Shown: in pieces, positions 42,993 to 53,340 of the stretch
Numbering within the stretch: the stretch's first letter is position 1
How the letters are laid out: each line of letters opens with the position of its first letter
Assembly: GCA_905221615.1 (NCBI GenBank)
Contig: CAJNDT010006144.1
Span: 1-64,000, forward strand
Reading direction: 5' to 3'
From: Symbiodinium sp. CCMP2592
Lineage: Eukaryota; Sar; Dinophyceae; Suessiales; Symbiodiniaceae
DNA length: 64,000 nt
Position numbers and translations under genes: made by a program
The notes under the pieces: generated by a model
What the model saw: the letters and a program-made list of their open reading frames with translations, nothing else
Databases searched by the model: none
What the model was told of the DNA's origin: nothing

Positions 42993-43099
42993 CTACTATT
43001 TGCTTAAGAACCCCCAAAAAATAAAAAATATATTCCTTATAGGGATAATATAGGGACTATCATTTTTTATTTTTTGGGGGGTTCTTAAGCAAATAGTAG
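42993..43099. mobile_element. Near-perfect palindrome L
   Basis: Arms of about 38 nt (ctactatttgcttaagaac to aaaaaataaaaaat and its complement) differ only by one C in a C-run. The centre is about 30 bp. The most recent-looking hairpin in the window. Confidence 0.85.
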
Positions 43100-43329
43100 G
43101 GTTCAGAGTTTAGATACCCCGAAACTCCAAGCCCGAAGCCCTAATTCCTTGCGACGTCAGCTGCGAGGCAGTAACACACAGCAAAAACGAAAACTTGAAA
43201 ACTCTATCTCGTTGTCTGTCAATCAAAGATCTATCTCTCCATCCATCGAACTATCTATCTAACTATCCATCTATCTGTCTATCTACCTCCCTGTTTATCT
43301 GTGTGGATATGCTTGTATGCAGGTATGAT

Positions 43330-43390
43330 ATAATGTATGTATGTATGTATGTATGTATATATATACATATACATACATACATATGAACAT
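43330..43390 (+). repeat. (ATGT)n microsatellite
   Basis: tatgtatgtatg run with a (ta)n centre and catacatac end. Confidence 0.9.
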
Positions 43391-43629
43391 GCATGTGTGT
43401 GTGCGCGCTCATGCAATAGCCAACGGCCACGGATGTCGCTATAGGAACCCGATGCAAAGTGGTGAGCAGCAGATGATTACCCGAAAACCGAGAAGGCAAA
43501 AACAACATGCTACAAAGTCTATTTCACTGAAAGGAATGAATTCCCAACAGTCTTTCCTCAAAAGAGCCTAAAGCCCGTAAGTAATATCCGTAGGATAGTG
43601 ATCTCTGAATCTTTTTCGGTTTGCGCCAG

Positions 43630-43786
43630 TTTCAGAGGGCCAGCGCTCTGTCTTCGACGGAGGCTGCGGTCAGATGTTCTCAGATCCAGGAAGGGGACCC
43701 CTTCGATTGGAATGGTGGGCTCATTTGTTTCAAGGGCTCATTTTCCGACTGCAACGAGCAAGAATGGCATGGGGGTCCCGCTTTAG
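43630..43786 (+). CDS. Exon upstream of a hairpin intron (plus strand)
   Basis: Reads RASALSSTEAAVRCSQIQEG then DPFDWNGGLICFKGSFSDCN and EQEWHGGPAL, ending at phase 1 (g|gctttaggg, GC donor). The splice to 43920 keeps the frame: GGPALG-DFEPEARVV. Family not recognised. Confidence 0.55.
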
Positions 43787-43919
43787 GCTTTAGGGTTTAA
43801 TTACAGTAGAAGCCCAAAAGTTGGAAACCCAACAGCCTCGATCCTTAAGAGTACTGCATAGGGAATCCCAGCACTATTTGGCCTGAATCCAGTTTTCAAC
43901 TTCATGGGATTTACTGTAG
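43787..43919. mobile_element. Family K hairpin forming a complete intron
   Basis: The intron starts GCTTTAGGG, contains the K palindrome (tacagtagaagcccaaaagt and acttcatgggatttactgta) and ends TACTGTAG. The 3' splice site is the end of the right inverted repeat. Confidence 0.65.
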
Positions 43920-43995
43920 GCGATTTCGAACCAGAGGCGAGGGTTGTCCATGGAGCCCAAAGCCATGCTCAACCCGAAAGGGTCTCTGGGTTCCC
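43920..43995 (+). CDS. Exon downstream of a hairpin intron (plus strand)
   Basis: Reads DFEPEARVVHGAQSHAQPER then VSGFPAT in the frame set by 43630-43786. It is followed at once by a family E hairpin (44000-44106), which may be the next intron. Confidence 0.5.
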
Positions 43996-43999
43996 AGCT

Positions 44000-44106
44000 A
44001 CTTGGGAGTTTCCCAAAATTAGGGGTACCTATTTTGGGGGTCCTTATAATACGGATCCGTTTATTTAGGGTACTATATTAGGATCCCCTATGTTGGGAAA
44101 CTCCCG
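44000..44106. mobile_element. Family E palindrome
   Basis: acttgggagtttcccaaaat and atgttgggaaactcccgt. Confidence 0.8.
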
Positions 44107-44350
44107 TTTCTTCTCCCGCCCCGCACCCTGAACCCTAAACCCTGATCTCTTCTCACGCTCTTCTCCCACACGAAACCCCCAAAACCGAAACCCTTAACTC
44201 GTATACACCCTACACCCCAAGCCCTAAACAAGCCCTGAATCCGAAATCTTTTCTCCCACCCTACGCCCTAAGCCTCTTCTCCCACCCTAAACCCTGCACC
44301 TTAAACCCCAAACCCCATTCCTGCGATCCTAAATCCTTAACCCCACGCCC

Positions 44351-44487
44351 TACTTGGAGGGTAGGGGGAGTTAGGAAGTAGGTAGTAAGTAGACTTATAA
44401 GTACCCTAAAAGGGACCCTTAATTAGGGTTATGGTACTTATAAGTCCTTAAAATAACCAGTTACTAAGTCCCCCGACCCTCCAAGTA
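44351..44487. mobile_element. Family A palindrome
   Basis: tacttggagggtaggggg and cccccgaccctccaagta. Confidence 0.9.
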
Positions 44488-44489
44488 CG

Positions 44490-44830
44490 CCCTATCTCTT
44501 CTCCCACTACCTAAACCCTAAAAACTCTAAACCCTACACCCTACGCCCTAAACCCTAATCCCGAAACCCTAATCCCGAAACCCTAATCCCTAAACCCTAA
44601 ACCCTAAACCGAGCCTGAGATCCTATGCCCTACGCCCTATCTCTTCTCCCACTACCTTAAACCCTAAACCCTAAACCCTACACCCTATATACGCCCTATA
44701 TCTTCTCCCACTACCTTAAACCCTAAACCCTAAACCCTACACCCTATAAACGCCCAATCTCTTCTCCCACTACCTTAAACCCTAAACCCTAAACCCCACA
44801 CCCTATATACGCCCTATCTCTTCTCTCCCG
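44490..44830 (-). repeat. About 70-bp tandem repeat with CCCTAAA core
   Basis: Three to four units of ctcttctcccactacctt plus aaaccctaaaccctaaaccc plus tacaccctatatacgccc. The same phrase flanks the family A copy. Confidence 0.9.
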
Positions 44831-44859
44831 CACTACCTTACCCCTATCCTAATTCTATC

Positions 44860-44906
44860 CTACATTATAACCTTACTTACTGGGTCCCATGAGCCTTCAA
44901 GTAGGC
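44860..44906. mobile_element. Family A right half
   Basis: taaccttacttactgggtcc and atgagccttcaagta; left arm lost. Confidence 0.5.
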
Positions 44907-44934
44907 CCTACGCCCTATCTCTTCTCCCACCATT

Positions 44935-45030
44935 CTGCTCGTGCACGATCGGTCCATTGTTCCACGATGAGGCCATGGCCCGGCAGGGTGGCGCACAGGT
45001 AGCGTCCCTGCTTCCTGGGCTGGAGGGCTA
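44935..45030 (-). CDS. Exon (minus strand) beside family B
   Basis: Reads LQPRKQGRYLCATLPGHGLI then VEQWTDRARAEW. The sense upstream boundary is exactly the family B hairpin at 45031. Unassigned. Confidence 0.45.
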
Positions 45031-45132
45031 CTGCTGATGGACAAAATCCTGCATGACCCTAAACACTGTAAACTATGGGAACTATGGTATATTCTTTATA
45101 GTGGGTAATGCAGGATTTTGTCCATCAACAGT
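45031..45132. mobile_element. Family B palindrome (divergent ends)
   Basis: ctgctgatggacaaaatcct and aggattttgtccatcaacag; the changes in one arm are matched in the other. Confidence 0.9.
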
Positions 45133-46470
45133 ATTTAGGGGTTTAGGCCTTAGGGTTTAGGGCTTTAGGGTTTGAGGTTTGAGGGCTTAGGGTTTTAGGG
45201 CTTTAGGCTTTAAGTCGTAGGGTCTGGGGCTTTAGGGTTTTAGGGTGTTCGGGTTTTAGGGCTAGTATAGGGGTTCAGGGCTTTAGGTGGTTTTTAGGGT
45301 TTAGGGCTTTAGGCAAGTTTGAGGGCTTAGGGTTTTAGGTATTAGGGTTGAGGATTTTCCGGGTTTTAGGGTTGGGAATTTTGAAGTGAGGTTCTCGATT
45401 TGCTTAAGTTCGAGATTTAGGGTTCGCACTGGGATGTTGATTTTGATAGGGTTGAGGGGAGAAGTCACTTGAGAGGCTGTGCAGTTACCCAAACAAGCTA
45501 ATAACACTTCGGAGGGTTGGGAGCTTTCAGTGTAGGACTATAGTTATAGCTTAGCGCTTAAGTTGAAGGGAAGCTTAGGGTTTACAGCTAAGGTTTAGGG
45601 TTTAGGGTTTACGCTTGCGGTGCTTATGTGAAAGAGAAAGATCGAATAATAAGACTCTATCTGGGTTGTAAGAAAAGGATTGGGTTACGAGAGTACACCC
45701 ACTAAAGCTCAGCCAGAACATCAGTCTTTTTAGGGCTTCGGGTTCAGGGTCTAGGGTTCTTAGGTTTGTTTAGGGCTTGGACCGATAAACGGTTGTGGTT
45801 CTACAGCTCTGTAGAGGTCCTGTAAGACTTAAAGGCTTAAAGGGCTATGAAACCATAGAAAGCCAAACCAAAAAGAGCGTGCAATCAGTGCAAAAGCAAA
45901 GTCTACCAAGAAAACTTCAAGTCGACAATCGAGTTCCTAAGCCCAATTAAAACCCAGTGGCACCCCACAAAACCAATAGCAACATCTAAGCAATCGGTAA
46001 AGCCCTGCAAATGCGAGCCTGCATCGTGCCCTTTAAAGAGGACCGTGGTTCCTGAACAGAAGAAGGGGCCCTAAACCCGAAAGCCCTTGAAGCAGCATCG
46101 ACACATCAAAACACAAAACCAAAGAGAAAACATTTAAAAAACAATTAACTACTTACTTCAACACAAACCAGAAACAAACATCGCGAAACAAAACGAACGT
46201 GTCTGTTGGACGAAACCGAAACACACAAATCAAAATGATGTACAACCTGTCTCCAAAAGAAGGCCCAGCTGCGTGGTGGTGAAGGCCTGTCGAGGGTACC
46301 TTAGCTACCACTATCTCGTTACTAAAGTACAAGCGTACCCAGTTTTTTGGCAATGAAAGCACCCTACACTCTAACCCCCAGCCCTGAATCCGAGAATCTC
46401 ACCACTAAACCCGAAAACCCAATGCCTAAACCCCTAAGATCCAAACAGAAAAAGGCAAAAGGATACTAAT
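45133..46470. other. TTTAGGG-like spacer then AT-rich spacer, no gene seen
   Basis: tttaggg/gttttagggc words to about 45620, then 46130-46340 A-rich DNA with short frames on both strands that are not convincing. Confidence 0.5.
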
Positions 46471-46576
46471 CCCTGAGGGTCTGTGCACCAAATAGTATAT
46501 ACATACGCCCCAATGTACCTACATGGGGACTATTCGAAGAAGTATATACTACTTGGGAACATGGACCCTGATGGCC
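46471..46576. mobile_element. Family P palindrome
   Basis: ccctgagggtctgtgcacca and gggaacatggaccctgatgg; centre acgccccaatgtacctacat. Confidence 0.6.
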
Positions 46577-46753
46577 TACAATAAACCCTATAAGCCCTGA
46601 CGGTACCCGTATAGAACCCTTAAAGGGGCCCCAAGAGGCTCTTGGGTACACGGACCCGTAGGGAATCGATGACCTAGATACCCTAAACCCTAAAGCCCAT
46701 AAGCCCTTTATAAACCCTAGGAACCCTTAAAATCAAAACCCACAATGACTTGA

Positions 46754-46884
46754 GCTTGGAGGGTCGGGGGAAGTAGTAAGTAGTTATCGTATACGGTTAG
46801 ATGTACCATAACCCCAATTAGGATCCCACTTAGGATGCTTATATTTGCTACTTATTACCTACTTTCTAAGTCCCCCGACCCTCC
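46754..46884. mobile_element. Family A palindrome
   Basis: gcttggagggtcgggggaag and agtcccccgaccctcc. Confidence 0.85.
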
Positions 46885-47039
46885 CTTATACATCCCCTTC
46901 TAATCCCCTTATAGATCCTCTTATAGATCCCTTTAAGGAGCCTTCCTACCCTCCAGGTACTAATGACCTAGATACCCCGGACCCGGCTTCGGCTGCTTGG
47001 AGCGGCAGTCCGGGTATCCTGGGCGGGATTTTTGAGTTT

Positions 47040-47250
47040 TGGGTCTAGGGTTTTGCGTTTGGGGTTTTGGGGTTTAGGGCTGTGGGTTTAGGGTTTAGGG
47101 TGCATAGGGTTTAGGGTTTGGGGTTTTGGGTTTAGGGCCTTGGGTGTAGGGTTTAGGATTTTTTGGTTTGGGGTTTGGGTTGGGTTTAGGGTTTTGGGGT
47201 TTTGGGTTTTGGGTTTAGGGTTTATAGGGCTTAGGGTGTTGGAGGGTGTC
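47040..47250 (+). repeat. TTTAGGG/TTTGGGG array
   Basis: About 25 variable units including gttttggg. Confidence 0.9.
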
Positions 47251-47344
47251 TGGGCTCTTGTCTTGAAAAAGGCTCCAAGAAGAGAAGTATAGGGATGTAA
47301 AGGGGCTCTGTGCGTTTTTCGGATTCAGGACGCTGACGCGTTCT

Positions 47345-47452
47345 CTAAGGGTCCACGGTCCTAATCATCTTATACTCTCCCAAGGACCCACCTACATAGC
47401 TACTATCTGAAACCCAGATACCCAACTATTGGGTCCTTTGGACCCTTTATGG
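47345..47452. mobile_element. Family Q element, opposite orientation
   Basis: ctaagggtccacggtcctaa at the left and gggtcctttggaccctttat at the right; the inner ctacatagctactatc is the complement of the Q core. Confidence 0.6.
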
Positions 47453-47469
47453 GCTTGGCTTACATTATA

Positions 47470-47597
47470 TACTTGGAGGGGCAGGGGACTTAGTAAGTAG
47501 GTTATAAGTAGGGACATAATTGGGGTAACTCCATTTCAGGATTATAACTCTACTTATAACTATAACCTACTTACTAAGTCCCCTGCCCCTCCAAGTA
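47470..47597. mobile_element. Family A palindrome (reference copy)
   Basis: tacttggaggggcaggggac and gtcccctgcccctccaagta are exact inverted repeats; inner ttagtaagtaggttataagt also pairs. Confidence 0.95.
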
Positions 47598-48465
47598 GAC
47601 CCTAAACCCTACCTGAAGATCCTAGCGGCTGGATTTTTCCAGCCTTTCGGAAAATTCTGGATTTCCATGATAAAAGGGCGTATTTTGGTTTATTAAATGT
47701 TTTTCGGGGGCAGCTAGAGCGGACACATTTTAGGTGAAGCTGGTTGGGGACTATAGTACTTGAGGTTCTGAGTCGTATTAAGAAGGCTCCAGTACACATT
47801 CCATTCGAAATTATCAGATCCTACATGTGTAGAACGACACATCTTTATCATGCTGTCTGTGTGTGTGTGTGCACAATATGAGCCTACTTGTTTTGGCCCT
47901 TTCTCACCAAGTACGTATGCATGCATGCATGCATGCATAAATATGTTTATATACTAGCCTAAACCCCACCCTTCGGAACCCGGCCGACCTTAAAACCTGT
48001 GACCAGGCCGCTGCCTCTCGCTCGCCGTGGCTCGCGGCAGGGCTTCTTTAGGGTTTACATGTGTATATAAATATGTCTGCAATGTAGCCTATGTTGTTCG
48101 GGTTTTGGGGCTAGGCTTTTATACAGGTGTTTATCAAGTAGGGGGTATCCTGGCTTAGAAGTTTTATGCATCGCCGTAGGGGTTTAAAACTTAATTTACT
48201 ATGAAGAAATCGCCCGGTCTGGGAGCGGGACACTGCAAGACAAGAATATGTCACATGTGCAGCAAACAACAATGCAATGCTACTGGCAGCAATGGCGTTC
48301 CTGTGCCTGTGGCCATGGTGGCCCGGAAAAGGTGCGCCCACCCTCGCCCTGCTCATGATGCCAGGGTTCTGCCTTCAGCTTCATTGGTCGTCAGTGTTGC
48401 AGGTATTCTTACTTTCGATCGGTTGTGCGATTTCTACTTCAGTTTTTCAAGATCAAACAAGCGCC

Positions 48466-50959
48466 ATGGCGCTGGATATCGAAGCAGTCGTTTTGACTGG
48501 CTTGGGCTCCGCTTGGTTTTGCAATCACGAGATTCGGGACCGAATGTCGATGGAGGCACCCACTGCCTTGGTGACACCGGCTTCGGGAGATAGGACTGTG
48601 GCGGTGAGTCAAGAAACAGCTGTTATGAATGACATGTTCCTCATTCCCATCATCATCCAGATGAAAGCAGCTAAATCTTTGAAGATCCCGAGCATGGAAA
48701 TGATCGCTTCGGAGTTAGAGGCCATATGGTTGAAGTTGTACGAAGCTTCTCACAAAAGGGCGGTAAAAGGACGCTTTCCGAAAATGCCGGCCGACTTTGT
48801 GGTGCCCGAGCATGTGCAATCGCTTTGCATCTCTGATGCCAAGAACCTTAAGAGTCTTCTGTCAATGGTGAAAAAACAGTTCCAGTCTGAGAGGGTTGCT
48901 CGCGAACCTCAGCTAAATAGAGAGACTTGCGTTTTTGTTGGTTCCCTCCCTACTTGCTCTAGCTAAGGGCTGATCCATCTGACCTTTCTCATATCTCAGG
49001 ATGCAGACTATCGTCGGGTGGTCGCCGCTTTCGGCGACAAGGCGGGATTTTGTGGGTCAAGTTGGATTTTGAGGATTTGGTGCATTCGAGGATTGCTTGA
49101 CTCCTTCCCAGGCTGGCTATCCCGAGTTGGTGAATGCAAGCGACCACCATGCTGAGAATGAGCCTGAGGAAAGCCGCCCCAAGCCGCCCACCCACACCGC
49201 TGCCAAGACACTCCCCAAGCGCAAAACCCATCACTTCGAAGCAGATGATGATGAAGATGACTGTGTAATCACGGGTGGCCCCTCCGATACTACTTTGGCA
49301 AAGATCGGAAAACGTGCCCAGCTGTCAGCCGACATCGAGCGGTTGAAGCTCATGATGCTTGTCCACCACTTCTTGCAATATTTCGAATATCCTGAGCATC
49401 CATCTGATATCCCAGGATTGCGGAGAGACACGCTCGACAGCGGGCGGAGAAGGTCGCTGCCCGCGACACCATTGATAGAGGCTCGTCCCAAATACGCACA
49501 CCCATCACACTCAGTAAAAATACGTAGAGGGACTTAGTAAAATTTGAAAGGGCAACAGTTATGTGTATGTGTATATATATATATATATATATTTGTTTAT
49601 ATTGGGTGGTATATGAATCAGCCATACATACCCAAAGGCAGGCATGCATACATGCATGATCTATATACACCTAAATACACCTTTACATGTGTATGTACAT
49701 ACATGTCTATGTAAATATGAACATACGGACGGACATACTTACATACTTAATTACATACATACATAATCATACATACATACATACATACATACATACATAA
49801 GAAGCATGGCCGAGATAATATCTGTAACCCTATATGTCACACCAAACCCGAAATATAAACTATCCCTACAGGCTCTGACATAGACCAGGAGGACACACAG
49901 GTCACCGGCGATGATGAGCCAGCTCCTGCTTTCGGGCTTTAGAAGGGTCGTGGGGGATTGGATGTTGATCTACCTGCTGATTTTGTTTATTAAGGTTGTC
50001 TTACGAGCGGAGCAGTTGGCCCTGAACCAGACGAGAAAGGAGGCTGCCCAAGCGAAGGGCAAGGCTCGCAAAAAAGATGCTGGACCGGAGGCGGGGGCCC
50101 AGCAGGAAGAGGAAGAGGAAAATGAGGCCCCCAAGGAGAAACCGCGAGGACGGGGCCGGGGCCGGGGCAGAGGCAGAGGGGGGAGAATGAAAAGGCCAGC
50201 AGCAGCAGCAGCAGCCCTGAGGACCCCGCCCGAACATGAGGAGGCCGCTGAGGATGAGGATGAGCCCGCAACCCCAAAGCGCAACCCAGGCCTTAAGATC
50301 ACAGTCAGAATGACCCCTCGGCCGAAAAAGACGGCCACCCCGGAGAAGAAAGCCACCCCGAAGAACCCCAAGAAGAAAGCGACCCCGAAGAAGAAGAAAA
50401 ACAAGCCTCCAGGAACCCGGACTGAGGAGCGGGGAGTATTGAGCAATGTTTTCCTTGTGTCTCTTGGCTCGCTTGTGGCTTGTTGTGCTACCTGCTATAG
50501 GAGGAGTTGGAGATCAAAGCGTTCGTTCACGAGTACAACCGTTCGGAGAGATCCCGGCACAAGCTAATGGCATATTGGACTAGGCCTGCATTCGGATTGC
50601 TGGATTCAGGTGGAACCCAAGCAGCTGGGCACATACTGTTATGGCTGATTGCCTGCTTTCTTGTTGAGTTACCAAGTTTAGTCAATCCTAACCAAAATAA
50701 TAGTTGGCTAAGGCTGCCTACATCGGTGGAGCGAAACTTGATATGCAGTCCATGTGGATTCCCATGAAGCAGCTTGTGCCTTTGTCAAAAAACCCAGGCC
50801 TCTGGGATCCTCTGTTGCCTTCGACGATTCTGTTATTTGGGTTACCGTTAGGGTTCAGGGGTAGCTAAGGCCCTGGATCTTCACGTCTTGGATGAAGAGG
50901 AAGCGCTGGAGAAATTCGAAGCTTGCAAGCAGCGTCTTTTGGATGCTGCCCGGACATAA
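48466..50959 (+). CDS. Split gene: lysine- and RGG-rich nuclear-type protein, unknown function
   Basis: Start at gcgccATGg. Exons that keep frame: 48466-48903, 49000-49041, 49112-49356, 49416-49480, 49872 to about 49925, 49995-50426, 50501-50623, 50713 to about 50800, and about 50868-50959 (TAA). Donors are GA (48904, 50427) or GC (49042, 49357, 49481, 50624); each acceptor is AG|G. The protein has an N-terminal soluble part (KSLKIPSMEMIASELEAIWL), an acidic stretch (HFEADDDEDDC), a helix (AERHARQRAEKVAARDTI), then an Arg-Gly run and PKK/TPKK repeats resembling AT-hook or histone-H1-like DNA-binding tails. It closes with RSRHKLMAYWTRPAFGLL and a helical C-terminus. From memory this last motif occurs in multicopy dinoflagellate proteins. 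Boundaries of the fifth and last two exons are uncertain, and an alternative 57-bp intron at 48604-48660 is possible. Confidence 0.6.
49560..49800 (+). repeat. Microsatellites inside an intron
   Basis: (TA)n at 49568-49592 and (CATA)n at 49740-49798 lie inside the 391-bp intron 49481-49871, explaining its unusual length. Confidence 0.8.
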
Positions 50960-51028
50960 AGCCGAAATCTGGACACCCTCACTCCTATGTGCAATTAATT
51001 GTCGTTATCCATATGGGCTTTAAAAGAA

Positions 51029-51190
51029 TTACAAAGCACTTAAGAGGTTACTTGAGTTTCGGGAGTGAGGCTGCTTGCCGCTGAATCTGTTCATCAGAAG
51101 CTTGAGCGCCCTCTGAGCCTGGCGGTCCTCAAAAAGGTTGCTCGCTGCGAGATCGTCGCCACCTGCAAAGCACGTGGCCCCACCCATGCC
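51029..51190 (-). CDS. Possible exon on the minus strand between two plus genes
   Basis: Reads GDDLAASNLFEDRQAQRALK then LLMNRFSGKQPH to a TAA at 51029-51031, with a possible tttgcag acceptor upstream. Plus-strand coding of the same DNA is weaker. Unassigned. Confidence 0.35.
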   Translation of the reverse strand, partial: GMGGATCFAGGDDLAASNLFEDRQAQRALKLLMNRFSGKQPHSRNSSNLLSAL

Positions 51191-51486
51191 AAGCCCTTTC
51201 AAGTGTTTAGAGCCCGCATGGGCTATTTGTGATTTAAAGCAATCGGGGTTCATGGTTTCGAAAAGGAATATATTGTTATAACAAGTAGCACGATTCGGCG
51301 GCTTGAAGCAGAAGCGCATTCAACTGGAGGACGAGTTTGATCGATACTATGTTCGAAATGTATATAATTATCAAACCCTATGAAGCCCTTTGTAGCCCTT
51401 TGTATCGCATTAAGCGAAGAATTCACCACAAATCTAATAATGCAAGTAGTTATGGGGACTGTTGACCACATAGTCTCCCTACGCAG

Positions 51487-51570
51487 GTCAGTCAGTCTTC
51501 AACGTGCTGTTCGACAGCAGCAAGGCATCATCCGCAAGCAGAAGATCAAGGAGATTCGAGGCCGGCTAGC
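51487..51570 (+). CDS. Possible exon (plus strand)
   Basis: After cgcag|g two frames are open (AVRQQQGIIRKQKIKEIRG or QSVFNVLFDSSKASSASRR). It may be an upstream exon of the methyltransferase-like gene. Confidence 0.25.
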
Positions 51571-51800
51571 CTTGTTTGGGGCATGCTTGATCAAAGTTAG
51601 AAGATGGAGCTGTCTGAGATGTTCTACAGTTGGCACCTGTACTCTTGCCACCCGCAGTGTTTTTGGAAGCTGTGCAACCTATCTCCGGGCCCCGCCTATT
51701 AGTCATGTGTAGCTTAAAATTTCAATAGTTATCGGGCCCTCGATCTATATAGTTTCTTATTGTCCTCTGGGGTACCATGAAACCGTGGACTTCGGAATCC

Positions 51801-53340
51801 ATGGCCTCGCTCGTCGCCCGGCTTCGGGTGCTTGATGCCCCCAATGCCTCAAGCCAGCAGGAAGATCGATTGTAGTTTGGGTTTGGGCCAATTGGATATG
51901 TTTGCACAGGGTTGGGAACGATTGCTTCGAGGTCTTCATACTATGTATACTGCTGCTCTTTTGGTCGCAGAATGTTGGGCCTCACTTGGACCGCGACTCT
52001 CGGCTAGTCTGCTGCATGTCAAACTGCTGTGCTGTCGTCTGTCGTTTTCTAAGTTCGTGGTACAAGTAAGGTTTTCCAATGGGTGGAGTTATTCAGTGGA
52101 TCTGGTATGGCAACTGCATGCATGACATCCTCGGGGTTGCTGGGCTGCCCTCTGGATATCCTACATTATGCTGGACCCCCGGATAAACAGAACTACTTGG
52201 ATCTACTGACTCCGGCTGGAATGGGGCACCACGGTTGCAACCAATACTTGTCCGTGCATGATGACAGTGAGAAGATCACACCACGAACTCCAAACACAAA
52301 CCATCCCAGGCTTGCTACGATCACGATGCTCCAGTGTGTGGAAGATGATTGTATCGCTTGGTTCGGTGTGAAGTGCAGTAGCAGCAGCACTGTGAACATG
52401 GGCACCAGCAGGCGATCTTTCTTATTGCCGATGGGTGACGTGTCCAAACGAAGCGTCATGGAATCCAATTGCTTGGTGGCTAGGCGGGGTAATTTCAGTG
52501 CTGTTTGTGACTAGTGTATTACCCTACTCGCTCAAACATCCTTGCACGTGTATCCATCTGGGCAGGAGTGTGCTACTCATGCTCCTCTGTGTTAGCATCG
52601 GCGGAGTGCTCGTCCTGGAGCAACCGCGAACATCATGGATGCTGCATCACCCCCGGGTTCGTTGGCTCTGCCGCCAGATCAGTGTCACTTCCTATGTATG
52701 ATCGGAGTCATCGTATAGATGTTGCAGATGAAGTTGCATACTTGTTATTTATGTAAGAGCTTCGAAATGCTAAGGTTTTCCGGACGAATTTCTGGATGGC
52801 ACATTTCGACTCACCGACGGCAAAGCCGTCGACAGTTATATCCAACTCCTCAGCTATCGCAGCCTTCGATAAGGGTCGCTTATTCTCTTGGCAACGAGTT
52901 CGTCGAAGCTTGCAGGGGAAGACTACCAAACGGTATCGTGGTGCCGACGGGAGACGTAGATATTGTGGCACGAAGCAACTCAAAGGAACCGAGCCCGGGT
53001 CTTATGTGCTGAGACAACACCATTCCCGTCAAGTCCCCGTGTCCCCAAAACCTATATTACCCTACAACCCAATCAAACTCCCTTGCTCAGGCGATATCCT
53101 CTACGCTTTGGGATGAAGATCGTGACCCTGAAGCACAGGTTCAAGGCCCAGGCAAGCGGCAAACCCGAGCCCCGCAGACTGCTGGGCCTTCGCGAGCAGC
53201 TGATGGATATGAAGTGCCACGAGGGCTTGGGTGACATTTGGGAAGAAGCTTCCATGGGTGAGGTTTTGGTGTATCTCCGGGGCAATACAAATTTGATGCT
53301 TCCGGATTGGGTTCGTCCCTTGTTGCCCTCCACGGTCTGA
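51801..53340 (+). CDS. Split gene: methyltransferase-like multicopy dinoflagellate protein
   Basis: Confident exons are 52071-52225, 52310-52483, 52566-52683, 52775-52992 and 53091-53340. Introns of 84, 82, 91 and 98 bp have GC, GC, GT and GC donors and AG|G acceptors. Phases agree throughout and give 304 codons plus TGA. Up to two short 5' exons (51801-51871 with ATGG, 51910-51931) are tentative, because their intron would be only 38 bp. Intron 3 could also be 52673-52757. The protein begins with ELFSGSGMATACMTSSG, like motif I (FxGxG) of cytosine-C5 and related SAM methyltransferases. Then follow LDLLTPAGM, VNMGTSRRSFLLPMGD, VLVLEQPRTSWMLHHPR, FWMAHFDSPTAKPS, RYPLRFG and a C-terminal VLVYLRGNTNLMLPDW. 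From memory this motif order is that of an abundant Symbiodinium family with conserved 'GTSRR' and 'LEQP' blocks. Catalytic activity is not shown, since no clear PCQ motif is seen. Confidence 0.7.

Noticed and set aside
49970-50446. 158-codon minus-strand frame
   Set aside because: It is the shadow of the Lys/Arg/Gly-rich exon 49995-50426, whose plus-strand phase agrees with its neighbours.
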